From: Nordella sp. HKS 07
GTDB lineage: Bacteria; Pseudomonadota; Alphaproteobacteria; Rhizobiales; Aestuariivirgaceae
Reading direction: 5' to 3'
Length of the DNA: 64,000 nucleotides
NCBI RefSeq assembly: GCF_011046735.1
Contig: NZ_CP049258.1
Location: 4,482,001 to 4,546,000, forward strand
A program made the position numbers and the translations under genes. A model generated the notes under the pieces. The model was not told where the DNA came from. It searched no databases and saw only the letters and a program-made list of their open reading frames with translations. Below are positions 43,121-51,897 of the stretch, piece after piece; the first letter of the stretch is position 1, and every line of letters begins with the position of its first letter.

Positions 43121-43138
43121 AAGGCCAAAAAGCCTTTT
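43121..43138. terminator. Small hairpin between converging genes
   Basis: AAGGC (43121-43125) and GCCTT (43132-43136) with a following TT form a short stem between the stops of the coiled-coil membrane protein gene and the GST gene; the last bases overlap the GST stop. Weak, but it is the only structure in a 19-base gap. Confidence 0.4.
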
Positions 43139-43766
43139 ACACCGCGGTGCCGCGCGGCATCAGCTCATAGGGCGGTTTCCAGCCGGGCAGCGCCCTGATG
43201 CGGTCGAGCCATTTCATGACGTTGATATTCTCTTCGAGCGGCACCGGCAGTTCCTCGCCATAGAACAGATATCCGCACAAGGAGAGGTCGGCGATGGTGG
43301 CGCGCTTGCCGACGATGAAGGGCTGGTTCGCCAGATGCTGGTCGAGAATCTTGAGCGCCGAGACCGCTCTCGGTCTCAGGAACTCGGTCACCGGCGTTTC
43401 GCCGGTCTTGGCGAAACTGATGTGGAATCTGAGCGTCGCCAGATAGCTCGTGAACTTGTGGTTATCGAACAGGATCCAGCGCCAGATCTCGCGCCGCTCG
43501 TCCTCGCTCTTGGCTCCGAACTTACGCGTCTGCTCGGCAAGATAATCGAGGATGACGCCTGACTGCGTGAGCTTGAGCCCCTTGTGGCCGAGGATGGGGA
43601 CTTCGCCCATTTCATTGGCACCGGCGCGGAATTCCGCCCGGCGCGTCTCGCCATTGAAATAGTCGACCCAGATGGGCGCCCAGTCGCTGCGCGAAAGCTC
43701 CAGCATGAGTGCCGCCTTATAGGCGTTGCCCGACTCCCCGAAGCAGTGAAGTGTGTATTCGGCCAT
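43137..43766 (-). CDS. Glutathione S-transferase family protein
   Basis: A 209-residue GST. The thioredoxin-like N-terminal domain has the GESGNAYKAALML entry and the cis-Pro motif GEVPILGHKG followed by LTQSGVILDYLAE (glutathione gamma-glutamyl contact Q-S), near residues 50-75. The helical C-terminal domain includes the N-capping-type sequence TIADLSLCGYL near 160. It is eight bases from the upstream universal stress protein gene on the same strand, so the two are probably expressed together. Confidence 0.92.
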   Translation of the reverse strand: MAEYTLHCFGESGNAYKAALMLELSRSDWAPIWVDYFNGETRRAEFRAGANEMGEVPILGHKGLKLTQSGVILDYLAEQTRKFGAKSEDERREIWRWILFDNHKFTSYLATLRFHISFAKTGETPVTEFLRPRAVSALKILDQHLANQPFIVGKRATIADLSLCGYLFYGEELPVPLEENINVMKWLDRIRALPGWKPPYELMPRGTAV

Positions 43767-43773
43767 TCTCCCC

Positions 43774-44781
43774 CTACCTCACATCGAGCACGCTGGTGCG
43801 CGCGCCGCGCACCACATCGCTGGCTTTCGACCCCTTGAAGATGCGCTGAAGCCGCGAGCGCCCCTCATCGGTGACCACGATGATGCGGTAGCTCGACCCC
43901 GTCTCGATGATCTCATCCACCGTGTCGCCGACCGCGGTGCGCGTGTCGGTGACGGTGATCTTCATCGCTTTGAGCAGGGCCTTGGCATTGGCGACGGCTT
44001 CCTCCGCCGCCGGGCGTGACGCCTCGTCGGGTGCCACCGAGAAGAGTGTGATCGAGGCGCCCTGCATATGGGCGAGCACGGCGGCGCGGCGCACCGCCTG
44101 CATGGAGCGCGACGAACCGTCGGTGCAGATGAAGAAACCTTCCTTGTCGAGGCTGGGGCGCGCCACCAGCACGGAGCAGGAGGCATGCGTGACCACTTCC
44201 TGGACGACGCCGGTGCCGAACCAGGCCTTGAACTCGCTGCGCCAGCGCGACGGTTCGCCGAGGACCATCAAATTATAAGGCCCGAGCTCATATTGATCGA
44301 GGATCCCATGGGCGGCATCGGGCGCCGTCTTGAGCTTGAGCACGACGCTTCTCCCCTTGGGGCTCCGGTATTCCACTTTGGTGTCGCCGGCCGGGTCGCC
44401 CCAGGCGTCCTGATGGCTCGCTTCCTGCGGCCAGCTTTCGACGTCGATGCCTTCTTCCTTGAGGATTTCGAGCGAGCGCTTGAGATCGCGCACCCCCGGG
44501 AGCTCGAAGCCCGATTCCATCATGTTCTGTCGCGCAATTCGTAGTTGCAGGCCGCCCGACCACAAGGCCTGGTCGATCGGGCGCACATAAAGGACGATGA
44601 TATCGCATTCGTCATTGACGGCGAGGCGGGCGGCGAAGGTGACGGTGATGAAGGATTCCTCGGTGCCGTCGATGCAGGCGAGGATGCGGAAACGGTTGCG
44701 CCGCTGCTGGCGCAGATTGTGCAACGTCTTCTGGACCGCGCGTTCCTGCCGGTCGCTGAGCTTGGTGCGCGTGAACAGCAT
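43774..44781 (-). CDS. Universal stress protein family, tandem-type
   Basis: A 335-residue protein with two USP-like halves: RFRILACIDGTEESF to LGPYNLMVLGEPSRW, and KEGFFICTDGSSRSMQAVRR to TGSSYRIIVVTDEGRSRLQ. The second half has a G-x-x-x-x-x-x-x-x-S-type nucleotide loop reduced to EGRSRLQRIFKGSKASDVV. Cytosolic. It is divided from an SLC13 carrier gene by 23 bases on the same strand; USP proteins are often linked to transporters. Function is regulatory by family inference. Confidence 0.85.
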   Translation of the reverse strand: MLFTRTKLSDRQERAVQKTLHNLRQQRRNRFRILACIDGTEESFITVTFAARLAVNDECDIIVLYVRPIDQALWSGGLQLRIARQNMMESGFELPGVRDLKRSLEILKEEGIDVESWPQEASHQDAWGDPAGDTKVEYRSPKGRSVVLKLKTAPDAAHGILDQYELGPYNLMVLGEPSRWRSEFKAWFGTGVVQEVVTHASCSVLVARPSLDKEGFFICTDGSSRSMQAVRRAAVLAHMQGASITLFSVAPDEASRPAAEEAVANAKALLKAMKITVTDTRTAVGDTVDEIIETGSSYRIIVVTDEGRSRLQRIFKGSKASDVVRGARTSVLDVR

Positions 44782-44804
44782 CGAATCCTCTCGCTGGACC
44801 TACT

Positions 44805-46355
44805 CTAACGCGCGATGAAAGGCCAATAAAGGCTTGCGAGGGCGAGCAGGATAATGACCGAGACGATCATCATGCGCGAGCCGATGGTGAAGAAGTCGCG
44901 CCCCTTGAGATAGCCGGAAGCGTAGATGATGGTGAAGGCGGGTTGCGCCGCGGGCGTCAGATAACCGAAGGCCGAGGAGATGGCGGTGATGAATCCGACG
45001 ATGATCGGATCCTGCCCCGCCACATGGGCGGTATTGAGCACGATGGGACCCAGGACCGCGACGGCGGCGCCGGCCGTCATCGTGTTCGACACGCCAATGG
45101 TGAGGAGCGAGATGGCGGTGTTGAAGCCAAGGCCGCTGCCGGCGCCGACATTCTGCAGAACGTCAAGGAAGCTCTTGGCCACCCAGTCGGCGGCCCCCGT
45201 ATCCGTCATCTCGACGCCGAGCGAAATCGCCGCCGCATACAGCAGGACGACGCCCCAGTTGACGCCCGCATTGATGTCTTCCCAGCGCACCAGGCCCAAG
45301 ACCAGGAAGGCGGACACGCCGAGCAGAGCGATGACGCCAAGCCCGAGTTGCTCCGACAGGAAGATCCAGCCGAAGATGGTCAGGCAGAAGATCAGGATGG
45401 TGAGCCAGCCCGAGGGTTTGAGAGGACCGTCCATAATGACCTGGGTCCTGAGCCTGGAGACGGCGCGCGACATGTCGGTCGTCTCCGGCTTGAAAGTGTA
45501 GACCAGGAGCGCCGCCACGATCGGCAGCCGGATCAGGAACATCGGGAAGGCGTAGATCGACCAGGTCAGGTAATCCATCAGATAGCGGCGGGTCTCGGGG
45601 TCCAAGGGGTCGTAGAACAGGTCCTTCCAGTAGGAGATGATGATAGCGTTGCGGGCGCCGCCCGAGGGCGTGGCGACGCCGGCGATCGAGCAGCCATAGG
45701 CGATCGAGAACAGGATGACGGCGGCGAGATTGCGCACCTTCTTGGGGTCCTGCGAGGTCAGGGTGATGAGCGTAACACCCACCGGCAGCATCATGGCGGC
45801 GACCGTGTGCTCGCCGATGAAGGCGGCGATGGCGCCGCAGACCGCGGTGATGCCGAAGCTGATCCAATAGACGTTGGTGCCGGTCATCTGCACGATCGCC
45901 CAGGCTATGCGCTTGTCGAGGCGTTGCTTCACGATCGCGACCGCCAGCATCAGCGAGCCCATGATGAACAGCACCGAATCGGTCATCAGGCTCTGCGCCA
46001 CCTTGGTGGGGTCGACTTTGAGCAGCACCACCTGGCCGATGATGATGAGAAGCGGCACGGTGGGCAGCGGCACCGCTTCCGTCACGAACAGGATGGTCGC
46101 AACGACCGACATCGCGAGCACGATCTGGCCTTCCTCGGTGAGGCCCGAAGGCGTTGGGGCGATCATCAGGAGGAAGCCGACCAGCAAGGCGATGAAGAAC
46201 CAGCGCCGGGTCCAGAAGAAATTCAGGTCGATATTCTGACGCACCAGCAGATAGCGCTGGTAGCCGCGGCGCTGGAAGCGCGTCAGCCGCTGGCTCGGTT
46301 CATGCGCCTGCAGGCTGTCGCGTGGGAGTGAGAAACTGGCAGCCGCTTGCGTCAT
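44805..46355 (-). CDS. SLC13/DASS-type sodium:anion symporter
   Basis: A 516-residue carrier with about eleven membrane helices. The DASS fold is shown by the IFGWIFLSEQLGLGVIALLG region and two SNT-type motifs: VATPSGGARNAI near residue 210 (with CSIAGVATPSGG) and SNTMTAG near 430 (with TIGVSNTMTAGAAVAV), both parts of the sodium and substrate site. The N-terminus (about 60 residues) is cytosolic and basic. These carriers take up dicarboxylates, sulfate or related anions. It heads a minus-strand unit with the USP and GST genes. Confidence 0.9.
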   Translation of the reverse strand: MTQAAASFSLPRDSLQAHEPSQRLTRFQRRGYQRYLLVRQNIDLNFFWTRRWFFIALLVGFLLMIAPTPSGLTEEGQIVLAMSVVATILFVTEAVPLPTVPLLIIIGQVVLLKVDPTKVAQSLMTDSVLFIMGSLMLAVAIVKQRLDKRIAWAIVQMTGTNVYWISFGITAVCGAIAAFIGEHTVAAMMLPVGVTLITLTSQDPKKVRNLAAVILFSIAYGCSIAGVATPSGGARNAIIISYWKDLFYDPLDPETRRYLMDYLTWSIYAFPMFLIRLPIVAALLVYTFKPETTDMSRAVSRLRTQVIMDGPLKPSGWLTILIFCLTIFGWIFLSEQLGLGVIALLGVSAFLVLGLVRWEDINAGVNWGVVLLYAAAISLGVEMTDTGAADWVAKSFLDVLQNVGAGSGLGFNTAISLLTIGVSNTMTAGAAVAVLGPIVLNTAHVAGQDPIIVGFITAISSAFGYLTPAAQPAFTIIYASGYLKGRDFFTIGSRMMIVSVIILLALASLYWPFIAR

Positions 46356-46438
46356 TCCGCAGCCCTTGCCGAATGATTGTGGCGCATGAGAGACTGCATC
46401 AGGTCCCGCTTCGGGAAATTGTCTTTCAGGTCTTGTAG

Positions 46439-47857
46439 ATGAAAAATATTGACGATGTTTTGCAGGGTATCGATGGCGCCCTGGACGAAAGTATCGCGCG
46501 CCTTTTCGAGCTGCTCAGATTTCCCTCGGTCGGCACCGATCCGGCTTTTCACGGCGCCTGCCGTGACGCAGCGGCATGGCTCGTGCGCCTGCTCAGCGGC
46601 ATGGGATTCCAGACGCGCATGGACGAGACCACCGGCCAGCCGGTCGTTGTGGCTGAATATGCGCCCAAGGGCGTGCCGTCCCATGCGCCTCGCATCCTGT
46701 TCTACGGCCATTACGATGTTCAGCCACCCGACCCGCTGGACTTGTGGGAAAGCCCGCCTTTCGAGCCCCAGCTGCGCAAGGGTGCGGATGGTGAAGCGCG
46801 CATCTTTGCCCGCGGTGCCTGTGACGACAAGGGCCAACTCATGACCTTCCTGGAGGCCAGCCGCGCCTGGATCAAGGCCAAAGGCGGCCTGCCTTTCCAC
46901 CTCACCGTACTTCTCGAAGGCGACGAGGAGGGTGATTCTACTCATCTCGATCGTTATGTCGCGAAGAACCGCGCGCGGCTCAAGCCCGATATCGTCTTCA
47001 TCTGCGATACCGGCATGTGGGACGCCAGGACGCCCGCCATCACCACGCGGCTGCGCGGCTGCATCGCCGAGGAGATCGTCATTTCGGGGCCCTCCAAGGA
47101 TTTGCATTCGGGCTATTACGGCGGTGCTGCCCGCAACCCCATTCGCGTCCTGACAAAGATCCTGGGCGAGTTGCATGACCGCAATGGCCGGGTGACGCTG
47201 CCCGGCTTCTATGATGGTGTCGACCCGGTGCCGGCCTCGACCCGCCGGCAATGGAAATCCCTCAACTTTCCGGAGAAGAAGTATCTCAAGGCCGTCGGAC
47301 TTTCGGTGCCGGCGGGCGAAAAGGGCTATCCGGTCTATGAACAGATCTGGAGCAGGCCCACCGCCGAGATCAACGGCATCTATTCGGGCTATACGGGGGC
47401 GGGCTCCAAGACGGTGTTGCCGGCCGAGGCCATGGCCAAGCTCACTTTCCGCCTGGTCGGGCGCCAGACGCCGGCGCAGATCCGCAAAGGGCTGCGCGCC
47501 TTCGTCAAGGCCAGGCTCCCGGCCGATTGCCGGGTGCGTTACAAATCTGAAGGAGGCGATTCGATGGCGGCCACGGTGGCCGAGACGAGCCCCTGGGTGC
47601 GCCTGGCGCAAGAGGCTCTCACGGCCGAATGGGGCCGCGAACCGGTGCTGATGGCGGAAGGCGCCTCGATCCCGGTGGTCGGCACCTTCAAGTCATCGCT
47701 CAAGGTCGACAGCCTGCTGGTCGGATTCGGTCTTGAAGATGACGGCGCCCACAGCCCGAACGAAAAGTACAATCTGACGAGTTTCCGGAAAGGCACCAGA
47801 AGCTGGGCCCGCATCATCGCCGGCATTGCCGAACAACAGGAGCGCCGCAAATCATGA
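46439..47857 (+). CDS. M20 family dipeptidase
   Basis: A 472-residue metallopeptidase of the M20 dipeptidase (carnosinase-like) group. Di-zinc ligands are visible: FYGHYDVQPPDPLD near residue 97, ARGACDDKGQL near 130, LEGDEEGDST near 163 with the catalytic Glu, and GPSKDLHSGYYGG near 221 for the lid-domain His. Mature cytosolic enzyme, no signal peptide. The start ATG 46439 lacks a strong SD. It overlaps the paralogue behind it by ATGA. Confidence 0.92.
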   Translation: MKNIDDVLQGIDGALDESIARLFELLRFPSVGTDPAFHGACRDAAAWLVRLLSGMGFQTRMDETTGQPVVVAEYAPKGVPSHAPRILFYGHYDVQPPDPLDLWESPPFEPQLRKGADGEARIFARGACDDKGQLMTFLEASRAWIKAKGGLPFHLTVLLEGDEEGDSTHLDRYVAKNRARLKPDIVFICDTGMWDARTPAITTRLRGCIAEEIVISGPSKDLHSGYYGGAARNPIRVLTKILGELHDRNGRVTLPGFYDGVDPVPASTRRQWKSLNFPEKKYLKAVGLSVPAGEKGYPVYEQIWSRPTAEINGIYSGYTGAGSKTVLPAEAMAKLTFRLVGRQTPAQIRKGLRAFVKARLPADCRVRYKSEGGDSMAATVAETSPWVRLAQEALTAEWGREPVLMAEGASIPVVGTFKSSLKVDSLLVGFGLEDDGAHSPNEKYNLTSFRKGTRSWARIIAGIAEQQERRKS

Positions 47858-49251
47858 CCGACATCAACGCCGTTCTCGGCGCCGCCGACAAGGCGCTCGA
47901 CCAGAGCCTCGGGCGCCTGTTCGACCTCATCCGCATTCCATCGATCTCGACCGATCCCGCCTACAAGGCGGATTGCCGGCGCGCCGGCGAGCGCATCGTC
48001 GCCGACCTTGCCGCGCTGGGCTTCGATGCCTCTTTGCGCGAGACGGCCGGCCATCCGATGGTGGTCGCCCATTTCGCGCCGAAGGATACCGAGGGCAAGG
48101 TCCCGCATTTCCTGTTTTACGGCCACTATGACGTGCAGCCGCCCGATCCGCTCGACAAATGGATGACGCCGCCCTTCGAGCCTCAGAAGCGCACCGGCAA
48201 GGATGGCGTCGTGCGCCTCTATGGCCGCGGCACCGCCGACGACAAGGGCCAGCTCCAGACCTTCATCGAGGCGATGCGCGCCTGGATCACCGAGACCGGC
48301 TCGCTGCCGATCAAGGCCACGCTGCTGATCGAGGGCGAGGAGGAGTCGGGTTCGCCGAGCCTCATTCCCTTCCTCAAAGAGAACAAGGAAGAACTCGCCT
48401 GCGACGCCGCCTTCGTCTGCGACACGAATATGTGGGACGCCAAGACTCCGGCCATCACCACCAGGCTGCGCGGCATAGTGAAGGATGAGATCACCATCAC
48501 GGGGCCGCGCATCGATCTCCATTCCGGCGCCTATGGCGGGCCCGCCGCCAATCCGCTGCGCATTCTTTCGAAGCTCCTCTCGAAGCTCCACGACAAGAAT
48601 GGCAAGGTCACCATTCCGGGCTTCTATGACGGCGTCAGCGATCTCCCCAAGGAGATGAAGGCGCAATGGAGCAGGCTCAAATTTTCCGACAAGAAGTTTT
48701 TGAAGGAGGTCGGCCTGTCGGTGCCGGCGGGCGAGAAGGGAAAGAGCGTGCTCGAGCAGGTCTGGGCGCGCCCGACCGCCGAGGTGAACGGCATATGGGG
48801 CGGCTATACGGGGGCCGGCACCAAGACCGTCATCCCGTCCGAGGCCCACGCCAAGCTGACCTTCCGTCTGGTCGGCAAGCAAAATCCGCAAAAGATCCTC
48901 AAGGCGTTCCGCGCCTTCGCCAAGGCCGAGGTGCCGAAGGACTGCAAGGTCACTTTCGCTTCCTACGGGGCGGGAAGCCCGGCGACCGAGATCGCCGAAA
49001 CCTCGCATTTGATCCGCAAGAGTGCGCAGGCGCTGAAGGACGAGTGGGGCCGCGAGACGGCGCTCATCGGGTCAGGCGGCTCGATCCCGATCGTGCGCTG
49101 CTTCAAGGACATCCTCGGCATGGACAGTGTGCTGGTCGGCTTCGGTCTCAATGACGACGCACTGCACAGCCCGAATGAAAAATACAATCTCGCCAGCTTC
49201 CATCGCGGCATCAGAAGCTGGGTGCGCATCCTCGCGGCCGTCGGACGCTGA
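47854..49251 (+). CDS. M20 family dipeptidase (paralogue)
   Basis: A 465-residue M20 dipeptidase closely similar along its whole length to the upstream gene product: YGHYDVQPPDPLD, YGRGTADDKGQLQ, IEGEEESGSPS and GPRIDLHSGAYGG line up with its ligands, and both share VGLSVPAGEKG near the middle. The pair is an old tandem duplication, since many residues differ. The ATG overlaps the previous stop, so the two are co-translated. They could form a heterodimer, as M20 dipeptidases are dimeric; this is inference. Confidence 0.92.
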   Translation: MTDINAVLGAADKALDQSLGRLFDLIRIPSISTDPAYKADCRRAGERIVADLAALGFDASLRETAGHPMVVAHFAPKDTEGKVPHFLFYGHYDVQPPDPLDKWMTPPFEPQKRTGKDGVVRLYGRGTADDKGQLQTFIEAMRAWITETGSLPIKATLLIEGEEESGSPSLIPFLKENKEELACDAAFVCDTNMWDAKTPAITTRLRGIVKDEITITGPRIDLHSGAYGGPAANPLRILSKLLSKLHDKNGKVTIPGFYDGVSDLPKEMKAQWSRLKFSDKKFLKEVGLSVPAGEKGKSVLEQVWARPTAEVNGIWGGYTGAGTKTVIPSEAHAKLTFRLVGKQNPQKILKAFRAFAKAEVPKDCKVTFASYGAGSPATEIAETSHLIRKSAQALKDEWGRETALIGSGGSIPIVRCFKDILGMDSVLVGFGLNDDALHSPNEKYNLASFHRGIRSWVRILAAVGR

Positions 49252-49263
49252 GACGGGACGACT

Positions 49264-49291
49264 CCGGCCGTTTCAATGGAGAAACGGCCGG
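49264..49291 (+). terminator. Hairpin after the M20 dipeptidase pair
   Basis: CCGGCCGTTT (49264-49273) and AAACGGCCGG (49282-49291) form a perfect ten-base stem with an eight-base loop, 13 bases after the stop of the second dipeptidase gene. A GC-rich terminator-like structure without a long T-run. Confidence 0.7.
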
Positions 49292-49509
49292 AAACATATG
49301 CGATATCAATGGGTTGGTTTTTTCTCGGCCGCGGCTGATCCAGGGTCAATTTGCCCATATGCGAAAAAACCCAAGTCCTCCCGGGACATGTGTTTTTAGA
49401 GAAATGTCATCCGGTCGTCATAATTTGAGAAATGCCGGGAATAGAACCCGGATCGCTCCGTTCTTCTCTTCGCGCTGCTTGAACGCGCGAGAAAAGAACA
49501 GGAGTTTGA
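49292..49509. promoter_or_regulatory. Leader region of the phosphate/VTC cluster
   Basis: About 220 bases before the DUF4956 gene. It contains an imperfect inverted repeat (GTTCTTCTCTTCGCG around 49460-49474 against CGCGCGAGAAAAGAAC at 49485-49500) and AGGAG before the ATG at 49510. No PHO box could be identified with confidence. Confidence 0.4.
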
Positions 49510-50106
49510 ATGTTGATATCCTCGCTTCAACAGGTCCTTGAGGACCCGACACTCTCGCAAGCGGTCAGGATAGGTTTGAATCTCGTCGGGATGAGCGCGC
49601 TCGTCTTCGGCCTCTATTACCGCCGCTACCGCGACAAGGAACTGGTCACCGCCGCGGCGCTGTTCAACATATTCATCTTCGCGGTCCTGACCATTCTGTC
49701 CTCGGTGAATTTCAGCGTGGCCGCGGGCTTCGGCCTGTTCGCCATACTGGCGCTGTTCACGCTGCGCTCGGAGCCGCTGAGCAAGACCGAGATGACCTAT
49801 TTCTTCGGCAGTGTCGCCATCGCGGTCATCACCTCGGTGCATGGAACGACGGTTCCTTTCGCCGTCATGGCGGTGGGCTTCGTCCTCGCCGGCGCTTTCG
49901 TCATCGACCATCCGCGCATCCTGCAATCGGTCTCCGGCGCCAAGGTGACGCTCGACAAGATCAATACCGATCTGCTGGCGGACCCCGTTTCCATGCGCGC
50001 CGAATTGTCGGACCGTCTCGGCGTCGCGGTTCTCTCCTATCAAGTGCTTCAACTCGATTACATCACGGAAATGGCGAGGCTCAATGTCTACTATCGCACG
50101 CGCTGA
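49510..50106 (+). CDS. DUF4956 membrane protein
   Basis: A 198-residue membrane protein of the DUF4956 family, with four or five helices (LVGMSALVFGLYYRRYRDKE, then FNIFIFAVLTILSSV, FGLFAILALFTLR, MTYFFGSVAIAVI, AVMAVGFVLAGAF) and a cytosolic C-terminal part (KVTLDKINTDLLADPVSM). DUF4956 genes are very often paired with VTC-domain genes, as here, where the VTC gene overlaps by 23 bases. It is probably the membrane partner of the VTC protein, perhaps a polyphosphate channel or anchor; that role is inference. Confidence 0.88.
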   Translation: MLISSLQQVLEDPTLSQAVRIGLNLVGMSALVFGLYYRRYRDKELVTAAALFNIFIFAVLTILSSVNFSVAAGFGLFAILALFTLRSEPLSKTEMTYFFGSVAIAVITSVHGTTVPFAVMAVGFVLAGAFVIDHPRILQSVSGAKVTLDKINTDLLADPVSMRAELSDRLGVAVLSYQVLQLDYITEMARLNVYYRTR

Positions 50107-50911
50107 CCAATGGCTGGAGCAGGGCTTCGATCCGATCGGCCTTGCCACGCTCAACGCCCGGGCGGAGATGCTGGAGCGGCTCGACAACAAATACGTGGTG
50201 CGCAGGCCCGTTCTGCAGGCGGCCGCCGCCGAACTTGCCCGCCATTTTGATGTGCTCGAGATCTCGGGCCGCCGCGCCTTCACCTACGAGACGTGTTACT
50301 TCGACAACCAGGACCGGCGCAGCTATTTCGACCACCATCAGGGTCGGCGCCGGCGCGCCAAGGTGCGCATCCGCAAATATCTCGATGCGGCGCTGTGCTT
50401 CGTCGAGGTGAAACTCAAGGACAAGCGCGGCGTGACGGTGAAGAGGCGGTTTGGCTATGCGCCAGAGAAATTCGGCAGGCTGGATGATGAAGCGCTCACT
50501 TTCGTTCACCGTGCCTATTACGATCAATATGGCGCCGTGTTCCCCCATGAGCTGCAGCGGGTCATCGACATGCGCTATGTCCGCATGACGCTGGTGGCGA
50601 AGGAGGGCGGCGAGCGCATGACGATCGACAGCTCTCTGCGCTTCTACGATATGGCCGCCTACCATGCCGTCGATGACGATCACTTCATCCTGGAGACCAA
50701 GTCGGCCCGCGGCAATGGCATCGCCGACCGTCTGCTGCGCGCCCTGCATCAGCGCCCGACCAAGCATTGCTCGAAATACTGCACCGCGATCGCGCTTCTC
50801 AATCGCGGCACCAGGCACAATCGATTCCTGCCGGCCTTGCGCAAGCTCGCAAGTCCGGATCTGTCATCCCTGAAACCGGCCGCCCGGCCCGAAATGGAGG
50901 CGCTGCAATGA
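50084..50911 (+). CDS. VTC-domain polyphosphate polymerase-like protein
   Basis: A 275-residue VTC-domain protein of the CYTH-like tunnel fold; yeast Vtc4 uses this domain to make polyphosphate from ATP. The charged tunnel residues are present: LERLDNKYVVR near residue 30, YFDNQDRRSYFDHH near 72, RRRRAKVRIRKY near 88, CFVEVKLKDKRG near 107, DSSLRFYD near 184 and FILETKSARG near 203. No transmembrane segment, unlike the yeast complex; the membrane part is probably the DUF4956 protein. Coupled to both neighbours by overlaps. Confidence 0.88.
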   Translation: MSTIARADQWLEQGFDPIGLATLNARAEMLERLDNKYVVRRPVLQAAAAELARHFDVLEISGRRAFTYETCYFDNQDRRSYFDHHQGRRRRAKVRIRKYLDAALCFVEVKLKDKRGVTVKRRFGYAPEKFGRLDDEALTFVHRAYYDQYGAVFPHELQRVIDMRYVRMTLVAKEGGERMTIDSSLRFYDMAAYHAVDDDHFILETKSARGNGIADRLLRALHQRPTKHCSKYCTAIALLNRGTRHNRFLPALRKLASPDLSSLKPAARPEMEALQ

Positions 50912-51852
50912 CACTCAAGACTGGAAATCTCATCGGCGGGCTGGCCGTGGCCGCGCTCCTGCTAGGGACCGCCGCTCTGCCGGGTGCCTCCGCCGAGCCG
51001 AAGCTCGAAGCCCTGGGGAAGACGGAGATCCCCGCCACCGGCAAGGATGGCGTACGGGTCGACGAGCTTTCCGGCCTGGCGTGGGATGCGGATGAGAAGC
51101 TTCTCTATGCCGTCTCGGATGGCGGCGTCCTGCATCATTTCCGCCTTCAGCTGGACGGCGACAGGATCGCCGGGATCGAGCATGTCTTCGCGGCGCCGAT
51201 CTCGGCTCCTATCGGCAATGTGTCGGCAACCAACGCCGAAGGACTTTCCGCCGTCAATAGCGATGACGGCACGCCCGGCAACAGCGAGCTCCTGATCGCC
51301 TTCGAAGATGGGCCCGGCATCGCCCGCTTCACGCCGAAGGGCCAATGGATAGCCGATGTCGCATTGCCGGCTCCCCTGGCCGACGCGACGAGCTATGCCA
51401 AGAAGAACAGTCGCCTGGAGGCGGTCGCGTTCGACAAGGTCCATGGCATTCTGACGGCCCCGGAACGGCCCCTGCGCGGCGAACCGGATACGGCGCACAA
51501 GGTCTATGCCGGAAATGGCGCGACCTGGGCATTCGATGCCGCGCAGCCCGATGGCCGTCTCAAGGCGATCGAGACGATGGCCGATGGCAGCCTGCTGGTG
51601 CTCGAGCGCACGGCCGAGGAGAAGGGCGGCCCCCGGACGGCGCATCTGCGCCACCTCGATATCGCGTCCTGCCCGGCGGACGGACAATGTGTCGCGCCCG
51701 ACCTCTCGGCCACGCCCGACCCGCTGCTGGTGGACAATTTCGAAGGCCTGACCCGCCTGTCCGAGAGACTCTTCCTCATCGTCACCGACCGGACAAAGAA
51801 AGACGTGGAACCGACGAGCTTCGTGCTGTTCAAGCTGACCAACGCGAAGTAA
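50908..51852 (+). CDS. Secreted phytase-like esterase (PF13449-type)
   Basis: A 314-residue exported protein with a signal peptide (MTLKTGNLIGGLAVAALLLG, cleaved near ASA). The body is a beta-propeller-like phytase-like/esterase-like domain: VDELSGLAWDADEKLLYAVSD near 50, NAEGLSAV near 108, the acidic ELLIAFEDGPGIARF, RLEAVAFD near 170 and LVDNFEGLTRL near 280. Such proteins are named after sequence likeness to phytases, and activity is not proven for most. The ATG overlaps the VTC gene stop (ATGA). In this setting release of phosphate from organic phosphates in the periplasm is plausible. Confidence 0.8.
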   Translation: MTLKTGNLIGGLAVAALLLGTAALPGASAEPKLEALGKTEIPATGKDGVRVDELSGLAWDADEKLLYAVSDGGVLHHFRLQLDGDRIAGIEHVFAAPISAPIGNVSATNAEGLSAVNSDDGTPGNSELLIAFEDGPGIARFTPKGQWIADVALPAPLADATSYAKKNSRLEAVAFDKVHGILTAPERPLRGEPDTAHKVYAGNGATWAFDAAQPDGRLKAIETMADGSLLVLERTAEEKGGPRTAHLRHLDIASCPADGQCVAPDLSATPDPLLVDNFEGLTRLSERLFLIVTDRTKKDVEPTSFVLFKLTNAK

Positions 51853-51897
51853 TGACGGCGATGACCGCGACCTTCCATTCCCGCTAAGGATCCCGAA

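Noticed and set aside
44943-46331. 462-codon plus-strand open frame
   Set aside because: Antisense to the SLC13 carrier; Asp/His/Arg-rich shadow.
47539-49008. 489-codon minus-strand open frame
   Set aside because: Antisense to the second M20 dipeptidase with clear metal ligands.
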